Part shown: piece by piece, positions 1 to 8,169 of the stretch
Layout: every line of letters begins with the position of its first letter
Position numbering within the stretch: the first letter of the stretch is position 1
Source: DATAXP01 sp036272935
Lineage (GTDB): Bacteria; Planctomycetota; Planctomycetia; Pirellulales; PNKZ01
DNA: 35,536 nt
Reading direction: 5' to 3'
Assembly: GCA_036272935.1 (NCBI GenBank)
Contig: DATAXP010000107.1
Location: 1 to 35,536, forward strand
Position numbers and translations under genes: made by a program
The notes under the pieces: model-generated
Seen by the model: only the letters and a program-made list of their open reading frames with translations
Told to the model about the DNA's origin: nothing
The model's database searches: none

Positions 1-72
1 AGGCAACGACCGCCGCGCGACCGCCAGCGCCGTCAGAATCACCGCCTTCGGGCTCTTGCTCGTCGCACTCAT
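1..72 (-). CDS. Truncated CDS, possible transposase N-terminus
   Basis: An ATG at 72-70 on the minus strand opens a frame that stays open to the window edge, giving 24 residues that begin MSATSKSPKAVILTALAVAR. A strong AAGGAGGT lies immediately before the ATG (73-80). That is unusually close for a Shine-Dalgarno, so the start is not certain. The small, basic, Ala/Leu-rich N-terminus resembles, from memory, N-termini of IS4/IS5-type transposases common in planctomycetes, but 24 residues are too few to assign a family. It is divergent from nadB. The alternative is an unrelated protein with an N-terminal hydrophobic segment. Confidence 0.35.
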   Translation of the reverse strand, partial: MSATSKSPKAVILTALAVARRSLP

Positions 73-140
73 ACCTCCTTGCTACGCACGCGACAACGCT
101 AGCAGCCGAACGCAGGCACCCGGTTTTCTACAGAGCCAGA

Positions 141-1742
141 ATGTCCCCTTTTCCACGCTACCTGGTGCCGTTTCATCCTAAGCGGGTGCCGCATCATTTT
201 ACTGATGTGCTCATCATCGGCGGCGGCTTGGCGGGGCTGCGCGCGGCGCTGGCGGTCGACGAGCGGCTCAACGTGCTGGTGATGGCCAAGGAAAGCCTCA
301 CCCAGAGCAACAGCCAGTACGCCCAAGGGGGCATCGCCGGGGTTCTCGATCCCGAAGACCGGTTTGAGAACCATGTGGCCGACACGCTCACGGCCGGCGG
401 AGATTTGTGCGATCGCGAAGTGGTCGAGATGGTGGTTCGCGAAGCCCCCGGGCGCATCCACGAGCTGATCGATTGGGGCGCCCACTTCGACGAAGAGGCC
501 GGCGGCCTGGCCTTGGGGCGCGAAGGGGGACACAGCCACGATCGCATCGTGCACGCGCTGGGCGATGCCACCGGCCGCGAGGTGATGCGCGCCGTGATCG
601 AACGTGCCGCCAAGCGCCGCAATTTCGAAACCTGGCAGAACACGTTCACGCTCGACTTGCTCACGCACGAAGGCACCTGCCGGGGCGCATTGGTTTGGAA
701 TCCGTCGCACGGCAAGACGATGGTCTGGGCCAAGCAGACGATCCTCGCCACCGGTGGCTGCGGACAAATCTACCGCGAGACGACGAACCCGGCGGTCGCC
801 ACCGGCGACGGTCATGCGATGGCGTTTCGTGCTGGGTCGGAGCTGCGCGACATGGAGTTCATGCAGTTCCATCCCACGGTGCTGTACATCGCCGGCAGCA
901 GCCGCAACCTGATCACCGAGGCGATGCGCGGCTTCGGCGCGCGGCTGGTCGATCGGACCGGGCACCGGTTCATGGCCCATTACGATGCTCGCGGCGAGCT
1001 GGCCCCGCGTGACGTCGTCAGCCAGGCGATCGTCACACAGATGGAGAAAACACGGCACCCAAGTGTCTATCTCGATCTGTCGCACCTCGACGCGGCGAAG
1101 GTGCGGGCACGCTTCCCGGGAATCGCGGCGTTGTGTGCCGATTTCGGCCTCAACATCACCAAGGACTGGATTCCGGTGCGTCCCGGGGCGCACTACATGG
1201 TCGGCGGCGTCACGGTCGACTCGGTGGGGCGCACCACGGTGCCGGGCCTGTGGGCAGCCGGCGAAGTGACCAGTTCGGGGCTGCACGGTGCGAATCGCCT
1301 GGCGAGCAACAGCCTGTTGGAGGGGCTGGTGTTCGGGGCCCATGCCGGGGCCGGCGCGGCCGCGGCGGCGGCCGAGATCAGCGACGACTTTCACGCGCTG
1401 CCGCTGGAAAACCCACCCGTGCCCGAAAGCCCCGAGCCGCTCGATTTGGCCGATATCCGCAACTCACTCACCAGCCTGATGTGGCGCAACGCCGGCGTGC
1501 GGCGCGACCGGCAAGGGCTGGCCGAGGCGGCCGAGATGATCGACCTTTGGTGCGGCTACGTACTTAACAGACAATTCATCGATCCGGCGGGCTGGCAATT
1601 GCAGAACATGCTGCTCGTCGCGAAGCTGATGGTGTCGGCCGCACTCGAGCGCGAGGAAAGTCGAGGGGTTCATTTGCGGGTCGACTTCCCCAAAGTCGAT
1701 AACATTCACTGGCAGCGGCATCTCGCTTTCCGCCGCGATTGA
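141..1742 (+). CDS. nadB: L-aspartate oxidase
   Basis: This FAD enzyme oxidises L-aspartate to iminoaspartate, the first step of de novo NAD biosynthesis, in the cytosol. The 533-residue length fits the family. Visible features are the FAD-binding GGGLAGLRAAL (about 27-37), SNSQYAQGGIAG (56-67), the REGGHSHDRIVHALGDATGR stretch (127-146), EFMQFHPT (239-246), LAPRDVVSQA (287-296), RPGAHYMVGG (347-356) and GLHGANRLASNSLLEG (380-395). H244, R290, H351 and R386 fall at the positions of the catalytic and substrate residues known for E. coli NadB, so the enzyme is probably active and not a succinate dehydrogenase flavoprotein. The first 20 residues precede the conserved fold, so a later start is possible. 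No clear ribosome binding site is present. The partner genes nadA and nadC are not in the window. Confidence 0.95.
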   Translation: MSPFPRYLVPFHPKRVPHHFTDVLIIGGGLAGLRAALAVDERLNVLVMAKESLTQSNSQYAQGGIAGVLDPEDRFENHVADTLTAGGDLCDREVVEMVVREAPGRIHELIDWGAHFDEEAGGLALGREGGHSHDRIVHALGDATGREVMRAVIERAAKRRNFETWQNTFTLDLLTHEGTCRGALVWNPSHGKTMVWAKQTILATGGCGQIYRETTNPAVATGDGHAMAFRAGSELRDMEFMQFHPTVLYIAGSSRNLITEAMRGFGARLVDRTGHRFMAHYDARGELAPRDVVSQAIVTQMEKTRHPSVYLDLSHLDAAKVRARFPGIAALCADFGLNITKDWIPVRPGAHYMVGGVTVDSVGRTTVPGLWAAGEVTSSGLHGANRLASNSLLEGLVFGAHAGAGAAAAAAEISDDFHALPLENPPVPESPEPLDLADIRNSLTSLMWRNAGVRRDRQGLAEAAEMIDLWCGYVLNRQFIDPAGWQLQNMLLVAKLMVSAALEREESRGVHLRVDFPKVDNIHWQRHLAFRRD

Positions 1743-1784
1743 AAAAACTACGAGGCGGAGCGAACCAAGCTGCCATCCGCGACG

Positions 1785-1790
1785 TATAGT
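1785..1790 (+). promoter_or_regulatory. Candidate -10 element for the small secreted protein gene
   Basis: TATAGT matches the -10 consensus at five of six bases and lies 33 bases before the ATG at 1823. No convincing -35 element is seen 17 bases upstream. A transcript starting near 1797 would exclude the in-frame ATG at 1790, in agreement with the GGAGG-supported start at 1823. Confidence 0.3.
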
Positions 1791-1822
1791 TGCGGTGCAG
1801 TTCTTTTTTGGAGGTTCGAGTA

Positions 1823-2050
1823 ATGGTACGCCATTTGGTTGTTGCGATCGCTTTGGGTCTGGGACTGTTGATGGCGGGCAGCGATGCCGCCAACGCCGCG
1901 CAGCGGCGATACTACAGTTACAGCCCGAATCGCGCCGGTTCGAATTATCCCGGATGGCAGAACAGCTATCCGCGCGGCAGCGTGAGGAAGTACGGCTACC
2001 TGCCGTTCTACATGCGAGCCGACCGCCGGCCGCTGAACCTGACGCCGTAG
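1823..2050 (+). CDS. Small secreted protein of unknown function (75 aa)
   Basis: I do not recognise this protein. It has a hydrophobic signal-like segment (MVRHLVVAIALGLGLLMAG) and an Ala-rich region around AANAA that could be a signal peptidase I site. The mature part is about 47 residues, rich in Tyr, Arg, Asn and Pro (RRYYSYSPNR, PRGSVRKYGYLPFYMRADR). The start is set by GGAGG at 1810-1814, eight bases before the ATG; an ATG at 1790 in the same frame lacks such a site. The gene follows nadB by about 80 bases and converges on fhcA. The sequence suggests an exported, basic, aromatic-rich small protein; nothing indicates an enzymatic role. Confidence 0.7.
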   Translation: MVRHLVVAIALGLGLLMAGSDAANAAQRRYYSYSPNRAGSNYPGWQNSYPRGSVRKYGYLPFYMRADRRPLNLTP

Positions 2051-2054
2051 ACGC

Positions 2055-2070
2055 GGCTCGCAAGCGAGCC
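2055..2070. terminator. Palindrome between convergent genes, repeat family with GCTAA tail (copy A)
   Basis: GGCTCGC-AA-GCGAGCC is a perfect inverted repeat in the 27-base gap between two convergent stop codons, followed by GGCTAAA. Its core, GGCTCG-NNNN-CGAGCC plus (G/C)GCTAA, recurs at 30085-30106. Its position suggests a bidirectional transcription terminator, although there is no long T tract. Confidence 0.45.
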
Positions 2071-2077
2071 GGCTAAA

Positions 2078-3709
2078 CTACGTCGGCAGATATTCGGCGG
2101 TGACCGGGTAGTTGGCGAACTGGATCGAGTAATACTTCTCGAACCAGGCGGCGATGTCGTTCTCGACATCGCGGTCGTAGTCGGGGGCGACGTGCAGCGT
2201 TGCCCCGGTGGGCGTGGCGGCAATCTCGCCTTGCTCGATCACGAATTCGCCCGCCTTGATCACGTAGGCCGGCATCTCGAACATCGTTTCCAGATTGTCG
2301 TCGGGCGAGTAGATCGTGATATCGGCATCCGCGCCGAGGCCGAGATGGCCTTTGTGCTTCAGCCCGAGCATGCGTGCCGGGCCGGCGCGCGTGATGATGC
2401 AGATTTCGTTCATTGTGTACTCGCGGCTCAGGTCGGCCAGCACGCTGCGCTCGCGCACCCCGGGGTGTACGGTCTTGAGCACCTCCTGGCGATAGTTGCG
2501 GTCCATCAGCAGCCGGATGATCTGCGGATACGCCAGGAACGACGCGCCATTGGGATGATCGGTGCTCATGGCGATCCGCCACGGATCGTCGACCAGCAGA
2601 TACCACTCCAGCCCGATCGCCCATTGCAGGCCATTGATCAGGCTCTTGTTCTTGTACTCGATCGGGCAGATGCCGCAGCCGGCCTCCATCTCGGTATCGC
2701 TCGAGAACCACTTGCTGCGGTACACGCGGCTCAGGTAGTAGCCCAGCGGCCCGTCGCCGGTCATGCTCGTCGTTTTGCCGAACAGCACCTGGCCGACGTC
2801 GACGGTCACGTCGGGATGCGTGTTCACGTACTCAGCCAACGGCACGACCTTGGAGTTGAACGAGTTCTCGTCGTCGGGGCCGCCGCCGTAGCTGTGGAAC
2901 TGGATGTGGGTCATGTGGCCGCGCAGGCCGTCGAACGCGCGCATGGTTTCGAGCGTGGTGGTCCAGTTACCCGGCAGCCCCAGGTTATTGGCGTGGATGT
3001 GGACCGGATGAGGAAGGCCGAGCTGGTTGGCCGCGAGCGTCACGCCCGTGACGATCTGCCGCGGGGTAACCGAGTAGGCCTCAACCACGTCGTCCAGTCC
3101 GTGCACGTTGCCGGCCGAGCCTTTCCACACCTCGACGCCGCCGGGATTCACCAGCTTCGGCGCGTAACCCTTCGCTGCCGTGAGCAACCAGCCGACGAAC
3201 GCGCGTAGCCGCTCGGGTTCGTTGCGGTGCAAGGCGCGCATGATGTAATGGTTGTTGCCCATGAGCACGAAGAAGCCTTTGTCGAGGCAAGGCGTGTCGG
3301 CGAATTCTTCGTGGGCGTGGCGGGCCGAGAGCGGCGGAATTGCGGCATCGAACGCCGTGGTGTATCCCATGCCGGCGTACTTGTAGCCGGTGGCGAATGC
3401 GCTGGGGACGCTGCCCATGGTGCCGCTGCGCGTCGAGCGGGTGCGGCGCACCGGCGGGGCTTCGCGCTTTTCCTCGGGACGCATCTTGCGCGCGAGATTC
3501 ACCTTCGGCCCGGCAATGTGGCAGTGCATGTCGATACCGCCGGGCATCACCACTAGCCCGCGGGCATCGAGCGTTCGGCCGGGTCGAACCTTCGGGTCAC
3601 TGGGAGTGTCAACAATCTTGCCGCCATCGATCCACAGGTCGCGCACCTGGCCGTCGATCCTGTTGGCGGGATCGTACACGGTGCCTCCGGAGATTTTCAG
3701 CAGCGACAT
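2078..3709 (-). CDS. fhcA: Formylmethanofuran dehydrogenase / formyltransferase-hydrolase subunit A
   Basis: This amidohydrolase-fold subunit belongs to the FwdA/FmdA/FhcA family. In bacteria the Fhc complex moves the formyl group from formyl-tetrahydromethanopterin and releases formate, in C1 oxidation or formaldehyde detoxification. The 543 residues show MPGGIDMHCHIAGPKVN with H62 and H64, YAPKLVNPGG with K185 (the region of the carboxylated metal-bridging Lys in archaeal FwdA), HPVHIHANNLG with H237 and H239, MTHIQFHSYGG with H268 and H272, and MSTDHPNGAS with D384 and H385. These are the metal and active-site motifs of the family. The start ATG has no obvious ribosome binding site. None of its usual partners (fhcB, fhcC, fhcD) is adjacent, which fits scattered C1 genes in planctomycetes. 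The closest alternative, dihydropyrimidinase or hydantoinase, is less likely given the family-specific N-terminus. Confidence 0.92.
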   Translation of the reverse strand: MSLLKISGGTVYDPANRIDGQVRDLWIDGGKIVDTPSDPKVRPGRTLDARGLVVMPGGIDMHCHIAGPKVNLARKMRPEEKREAPPVRRTRSTRSGTMGSVPSAFATGYKYAGMGYTTAFDAAIPPLSARHAHEEFADTPCLDKGFFVLMGNNHYIMRALHRNEPERLRAFVGWLLTAAKGYAPKLVNPGGVEVWKGSAGNVHGLDDVVEAYSVTPRQIVTGVTLAANQLGLPHPVHIHANNLGLPGNWTTTLETMRAFDGLRGHMTHIQFHSYGGGPDDENSFNSKVVPLAEYVNTHPDVTVDVGQVLFGKTTSMTGDGPLGYYLSRVYRSKWFSSDTEMEAGCGICPIEYKNKSLINGLQWAIGLEWYLLVDDPWRIAMSTDHPNGASFLAYPQIIRLLMDRNYRQEVLKTVHPGVRERSVLADLSREYTMNEICIITRAGPARMLGLKHKGHLGLGADADITIYSPDDNLETMFEMPAYVIKAGEFVIEQGEIAATPTGATLHVAPDYDRDVENDIAAWFEKYYSIQFANYPVTAEYLPT

Positions 3710-3827
3710 GCGATCGGTTGGGCGCAGTGCAAGAGCGTTCGTTATGATCTCAGTCTAACTACCGTGCCGCCGATCGTCGCCCCGTGGTACGGAACCATTC
3801 GCACGAGCACGAGGATCGACCGCAGGC

Positions 3828-4331
3828 ATGTTACCCGAAGTGCAAGTTGCCGTTGGCGAAATCAAGGCCGCGCGGGAGTACACGCTACGGCTGCTGGAAA
3901 CGATCGATCCCGGAAGCTGGTTTCGGCGACCGGATGAAGTGGTGACGCACGTCGCCTGGCAGGCGGGGCATTTGGCAATGGCCCAGTATCGCCTCGGCCT
4001 GGAACGCATTCGCGGACATCGGCCCGAGGATGACGAGCTCATCAGTCCGGAGTTTCTCGCCCATTATGGCAAGTCGTCGGCTCCCGAGCCCGACCCGGCG
4101 AAGAATCCGCAGCCCGACGAGATCATGCTTGTCCTCAGTCGTGTGTACTTTCAAACATTGCGCGAAGCACCCGAGTTGCCCGATGACCAATGGCACACGG
4201 CCGCGCTGAAGCCGCATCCGCTTTTCACCACGAAGCTCGGTTCGTTGCTGTGGTGTGCACGGCACGAAATGTTGCATGCCGGCCAGATCGGCCTGTTGCG
4301 CCGATTGCACGGACACGAACCCCTTTGGTAG
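3828..4331 (+). CDS. DinB-like domain protein
   Basis: A 167-residue protein of the DinB/YfiT-like four-helix-bundle superfamily. Members are metal-binding proteins, some acting as thiol-dependent S-transferases, many of unknown role. The characteristic histidine triad is visible: H48 in VAWQAGHLA, and H146 and H150 in RHEMLHAGQIGLLRR near the C-terminus. The hydrophobic pattern and length fit a DinB_2 domain with nothing added. The ATG is preceded by no clear Shine-Dalgarno. The gene is followed by a GerW-like gene with a 128-base gap, so co-transcription is possible but not shown. The substrate cannot be inferred. Confidence 0.8.
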   Translation: MLPEVQVAVGEIKAAREYTLRLLETIDPGSWFRRPDEVVTHVAWQAGHLAMAQYRLGLERIRGHRPEDDELISPEFLAHYGKSSAPEPDPAKNPQPDEIMLVLSRVYFQTLREAPELPDDQWHTAALKPHPLFTTKLGSLLWCARHEMLHAGQIGLLRRLHGHEPLW

Positions 4332-4459
4332 CGAATCGACTGCAACGGTCGCTCGACGGCTTGCGTGCCGGCATGCGCGTAGAACGAACATGCTATGTTA
4401 TCGAAGGCCGTCTGGCCCCGGCGCGCGGCAATCCGGCGACCCACGAGCAAGCAATTCCC

Positions 4460-4825
4460 ATGACCTCGAAAGAAAGTCCGGACTCTCCTACGTTGGTCGA
4501 ACGGCTTGCCGAACGTCTCGGAGCAGCGGCGTGCGCCAAGACCGTGTTCGCCGAACCGATCGAGTGCGACGGCGTGACGGTGATCCCCGTGGCCAAGGTT
4601 CGCGGAGGTTTTGGCGCCGGTTCGGGTACCCGCGACGACGGTAGCAGTGGCGGCGGTGGTGGAGGTGGACTTGCCGCCTCGCCGCTCGGCTACATCGAGA
4701 TCAAGCAAGGTGAAACGCGGTTCCGTCGAATTTTCGATCCCGCGTCGCTGGTCCCGGTGATCGTTGCCTCCGGGGCCGTCGGATTGCTGCTGTTACGGGC
4801 AATCAGCAAGTTCACACGTCGGTAG
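4460..4825 (+). CDS. GerW/YtfJ family protein
   Basis: A 121-residue protein matching the GerW (YtfJ) family, first described as a spore germination protein in Bacillus but present in many non-sporulating bacteria. Hallmarks are VERLAERLG (13-21), the AKTVFAEPIECDGVTVIPVA stretch (26-45), RGGFGAGSG (48-56), a run of seven glycines (64-70), and LAASPLGYIEIKQGETRF (71-88). A hydrophobic segment at about 97-113 followed by KFTRR suggests a C-terminal membrane anchor. The ATG at 4460 is chosen because the conserved domain begins there; the frame is open further upstream but that part overlaps the DinB-like gene. The function in planctomycetes is unknown. Confidence 0.85.
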   Translation: MTSKESPDSPTLVERLAERLGAAACAKTVFAEPIECDGVTVIPVAKVRGGFGAGSGTRDDGSSGGGGGGGLAASPLGYIEIKQGETRFRRIFDPASLVPVIVASGAVGLLLLRAISKFTRR

Positions 4826-4856
4826 CGACTACCGCAAGCAGCCGTAGTAACCGAAC

Positions 4857-4877
4857 GCGTGGACGCGGCCGCTAAGC
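4857..4877 (+). repeat. Palindromic repeat with GCTAAGC tail (copy B)
   Basis: A 21-base unit containing GACGCGGCCGCTAAGC. It is identical over its full length to the reverse complement of 29039-29059 and nearly identical to 8136-8156 and 18392-18411. It lies between the convergent gerW-like and polysaccharide export genes. The adjoining TAAGC-TGCG-GCTTA (4873-4886) can form a small stem that runs into the export gene's stop codon. Possible bidirectional terminator. Confidence 0.55.
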
Positions 4878-4883
4878 TGCGGC

Positions 4884-6188
4884 TTACGTTCCCGCGGCCA
4901 CGGCGGCCGCGCCGGGCAGCGTGTTGAAGTAGCTGAAGTTCAGCGTCGTGGTGAAGGGAACCACGCGGTAGATGCCCTGTGTGAACAGCAGGTTGGCCCA
5001 ATCGTCGAACACCTTGATCGGCGCCTTGGGGACCACGACCACATCGGAATCGTTGATCCAGATTTCGTCGGCCGGCGTGGCGACCTTGCCGTAGAGCGCA
5101 CCGCGGATGTCGAGCTTCGTGGCCAGCAGCCGCCAGTCGTCGCCGCGACGGAAGATGACCACCTGCCGCAGATTACCGCCGGAGTTCCAGCCGCCGGCCG
5201 TGGCGACCGACTGCATCACCGTCGTCGGCCCATCGAGCGGATAGCGGCCGGGGTGCTGCACTTCGCCGAGCACGTACATGTAGCGCGGCGCCCTGGCCAG
5301 CAGCACAGGCGTCACTTCCAAGCCTTCTACCTCCATCGCGTAACGGGCATCGACTTCGCGCTTCAGTTCTTCGAGCGTCAGCCCCTGTGCCGGGATGCTC
5401 CCCACGGCCGGCAGCGCGATCGTCCCCTCGGGGGTCACGCGCGAATCGCTACGCTGGCCACCGAACCCTTGCCGGCGGTCGACCGTGGCGCGCAAGTCTT
5501 CGAGCTTCGTGTTCACCTTGGTCGGCGTGATCGTGACCGCCGGCACCTTGTAGAACTTCTTGTACAAGTCCTCGATCGAGTCGCGCAGTTCGGAAACGGT
5601 TTTGTTCGTGGCGTGCACCTGGCCGATGAGCCGCAGCGTGATCGTGCCGTCGGGCTGCACGATCAGGTCGCGGTCGAGCGTGGGATCGGCATACGATTCG
5701 ATCCGCAGCTCGTCGCCGACATTGAACTGATACGGGTTCGGCTGCTCGTCGCGCGTGATGCGGAAGATGAATTCCAGTTGATCGTCGACGCGCAGCCGAT
5801 ACTCGGGAACGTGTTCGAGACGGGCGTGGCCGGTGTACTCGCCCTGAGCATAGGGCTGGAAGTTCATCGGCATCTGGGCGCACCAGGGGATCGGCCCATT
5901 GACGCCGTAGGTGGTGTCGATGCCGCGGATCGGATACGGTGCCGCAGGATTGAAAAACTGGCACGGCACGATTTCACCGGCCGAGATGCCGTCGGCCGAG
6001 ACAACGTCGCCGATGCGCGACGCCAGCCCGGCCGCGCTACGATCGCCAGATGCGTGCGCGGCCGGGAGCGATGATGCGGTAGGCAAGTCGCCAGGTGCCG
6101 GCGCCGCGACGAGGCAGACGGCGACGCACGCCGCCAAGGCCGCGCTGGCCCCGGACACGCAGATGGATTGTCGGCGGTTGTATCGCAC
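4884..6188 (-). CDS. Polysaccharide export protein (Wza-like, SLBB)
   Basis: A 434-residue exported protein of the polysaccharide biosynthesis/export family, which forms the periplasmic and outer-membrane channel for capsule or exopolysaccharide. An N-terminal hydrophobic signal (about 11-33) is followed by a Poly_export-type region with VGDELRIESYADPTLDRD and LIVQPDGTITLRLIGQV, a second motif VTPEGTIALPAVGSIPAQG, and an SLBB-like segment YVLGEVQHPGRYPLDGP. The GTG start at 6188 has AGGAAA about nine bases upstream. It lies 60 bases after the TPR gene on the same strand, so the two are probably co-transcribed. No glycosyltransferase or chain-length determinant is adjacent, so the exported polymer cannot be named. 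Confidence 0.88.
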   Translation of the reverse strand: MRYNRRQSICVSGASAALAACVAVCLVAAPAPGDLPTASSLPAAHASGDRSAAGLASRIGDVVSADGISAGEIVPCQFFNPAAPYPIRGIDTTYGVNGPIPWCAQMPMNFQPYAQGEYTGHARLEHVPEYRLRVDDQLEFIFRITRDEQPNPYQFNVGDELRIESYADPTLDRDLIVQPDGTITLRLIGQVHATNKTVSELRDSIEDLYKKFYKVPAVTITPTKVNTKLEDLRATVDRRQGFGGQRSDSRVTPEGTIALPAVGSIPAQGLTLEELKREVDARYAMEVEGLEVTPVLLARAPRYMYVLGEVQHPGRYPLDGPTTVMQSVATAGGWNSGGNLRQVVIFRRGDDWRLLATKLDIRGALYGKVATPADEIWINDSDVVVVPKAPIKVFDDWANLLFTQGIYRVVPFTTTLNFSYFNTLPGAAAVAAGT

Positions 6189-6248
6189 GTCGTAGTTTCC
6201 TGAGCGGCGTTTCCTCAGCGGCTCGCTTCGGTCTCGGCCGTCAACGCG

Positions 6249-7934
6249 CTACTGCAACCAACGCGTCCACTCGGGCTGACGAACCATCTGGACGGCCGGC
6301 GCATCGGGAGCCGTCGGAACACCCGTGGCGGGCGCACCCGTGGCGTGAGCACCCATCGTCGGCACGCTCGCCGCCGGCGTGCTCGACGGCCGGGTGGGCA
6401 TCGCCACGACGGACGCCGTGTTCGACGGCGAGTTCGTCGACGCGGGATTCGAGCGCATCATCGGCAGCCGCTGAGCAATGCCTTTTGGCAATCCGCGCGG
6501 GCCGCTGAAGCTCGAGCTCCGCTTCGTCTTGCGGGCGAGCTGGGGTTCGGCCGGCGCGGGAGCCGCTGCCGGCTGTTGCTGGACAGCCGCCTGCTGCACC
6601 TGCCGCGACGGCTGCACCTGCGACGTTTGCTGTGCTGCGGCAGGCTGCGATTGTGCGGGCGCGACCGGCGGCGCTGCTTGCTGCTGAGCGGTCGATCCGG
6701 CGCTCATCGCCACGAACTGCGGCGGTTCGGCCACTTGCACCGATTGCCAGACCTGCATCCCCTCGCCCGAAGTCGGCGCCGCAGGGCCCACGCTGCTCTT
6801 CACGGCAAGCCGGGCACGCTCGGCCCCCTGCACGTCGCCGAGTTGGGTGAGCACGTAGGCCAGGTTGTGCATCACGGCCGGATGGGCGGCAGCCGACGAG
6901 CTGATCGCCAACAGCTCGCGTGCTTCCTCGTATCGGCCGGCCTTGGCCATCAGCACGCCGAAGTCGTTGGCCGACATCGCGTGCGTCGGCACGGTCAACA
7001 GCGACGCTCGATAGAACGCCAGGGCCTTGGTTTCCGAGCCGACGGTCAGACGGCTCTGCTGCTGGCCCACGAACACATGGACCTTGCCCAGGCCGTACAG
7101 GGCGTCGGCGGCCATCGCGTTTCCGCCGGCGGCGACGGCTAGTTGCGTCGCTGCGTAGTCGGCATAGCGACCTCGCGCGACAGCGGCCGAAATCTTCGTG
7201 TTCAGTTGATCTTTGAGGCAGGGCGTGCGATGCGTCCGGGCGATGGCCACGACGTTCACATTCGCATCGAGCTGCGTGCCGCGCGGCACGAATTGCTCGC
7301 ATTCGTCGAGGGCGCACATCGCATTGGCCAGCGCTTGCGAACGAACCTGCGTGTTGTCGGCGGCGTCGAGCGCTTGCGTCACCGTGCGCAGGGCGTGCAG
7401 GAACTCGGCCCGCGACGAGAAATATGCGCCGCGCTGCGCCAGCTCCATGCCGTGACGCACCGCTTGTTCAACTTGTAACGCGATCTGCGGCTCCAGGGGA
7501 CGCACGACCGACTCGGCAGCCGGGGCTTCCGCGGCAACGGCGCCGATCTCGGCTGCGCTCTGCTCTTTGGCTTTCGATTCGGTCGCCGCGCGGACAATGC
7601 CGACCGGGTGTTGGTCGTTGGTGTGTGCGTCGCGGGCTTCGGGACGGCGCGACGACGGCAGCTTCGCTCGGTCGCTCGAGGTGCTCGCCTCGGAGCCGGA
7701 CTTCGGCGTCCAGTGCGACTCGGCTAACTGGCCCATGCCCGGCAGCAGCGGCGACTCGCTGTCGCTGATCAGTCCCGGCACGGCAACGGTGGCCGGCTCG
7801 TAGATCGGCTCGGCGGGCGTCGAACTACCGTTGCGGCCACAGCCGCCCGATAGCATGAGCGCCGAGAGCAGTGGAGCCGAGAGGCCGAACCGGTGAATCG
7901 TCCGCCGCCACGCCGGATTGGAGACCGCGTGCAT
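6249..7934 (-). CDS. TPR-containing exported protein with low-complexity C-terminus
   Basis: A 561-residue protein with an N-terminal hydrophobic segment ending in LSGGC, an imperfect lipobox, so membrane anchoring is likely. About residues 170-375 are helical and contain TPR-like repeats (GNAMAADALYGLGKVHVFVG, MSANDFGVLMAKAGRYEEAR, HPAVMHNLAYVLTQLGDVQG). The C-terminal third is rich in Gln, Ala, Pro and Ser, probably disordered, and includes a basic patch near RKTKRSSSFSGPRG. The ATG at 7934 is preferred over 7943 because AGGGA lies eight bases upstream of it. The gene precedes the polysaccharide export gene by 60 bases, suggesting a scaffold or assembly role in envelope polysaccharide export. 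That role is inferred from context only. Confidence 0.75.
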   Translation of the reverse strand: MHAVSNPAWRRTIHRFGLSAPLLSALMLSGGCGRNGSSTPAEPIYEPATVAVPGLISDSESPLLPGMGQLAESHWTPKSGSEASTSSDRAKLPSSRRPEARDAHTNDQHPVGIVRAATESKAKEQSAAEIGAVAAEAPAAESVVRPLEPQIALQVEQAVRHGMELAQRGAYFSSRAEFLHALRTVTQALDAADNTQVRSQALANAMCALDECEQFVPRGTQLDANVNVVAIARTHRTPCLKDQLNTKISAAVARGRYADYAATQLAVAAGGNAMAADALYGLGKVHVFVGQQQSRLTVGSETKALAFYRASLLTVPTHAMSANDFGVLMAKAGRYEEARELLAISSSAAAHPAVMHNLAYVLTQLGDVQGAERARLAVKSSVGPAAPTSGEGMQVWQSVQVAEPPQFVAMSAGSTAQQQAAPPVAPAQSQPAAAQQTSQVQPSRQVQQAAVQQQPAAAPAPAEPQLARKTKRSSSFSGPRGLPKGIAQRLPMMRSNPASTNSPSNTASVVAMPTRPSSTPAASVPTMGAHATGAPATGVPTAPDAPAVQMVRQPEWTRWLQ

Positions 7935-8135
7935 GATTGTCATCCCTGACCAGAAATCGTCATATCAGCCGCTATCGCGCTTTTGCCCCACTGCGTCCCT
8001 GCAGTTACTGGCAGCAACAACGATCGTCCGAGGCTTGCGGGCGGCGTAAGGCAATCCCGCTCCGCCGGCGCAATCGGTACGGGTGGCAAGGCCGTGGAGC
8101 GCAAAGTTTGCCTGACCGCTACAGAGGCAATGACC

Positions 8136-8156
8136 GCGTGGGCGCGGCCGCTTAGC
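8136..8156 (+). repeat. Palindromic repeat with GCTTAGC tail (copy C)
   Basis: GGGCGCGGCCGCTTAGC preceded by GCGT: a two-base variant of copy B. It sits 13 bases beyond the stop codon of the isomerase-like gene (minus strand), at its 3' end. Confidence 0.5.
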
Positions 8157-8169
8157 ATGGCGCGACATT

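Noticed and set aside
99..1394. A 431-codon minus-strand frame opposite nadB
   Set aside because: nadB is unmistakable on the plus strand; the antisense translation has no family motif.
4640..4670. The run of GGC/GGT codons as a repeat tract
   Set aside because: It encodes the glycine run normal for GerW/YtfJ proteins.
5440..5480. RRQGFGGQR segment in the export protein as a possible inserted palindromic element
   Set aside because: Similar glycine-rich spacers are expected between the two export motifs in planctomycete relatives, and no inverted repeat is visible at the site.
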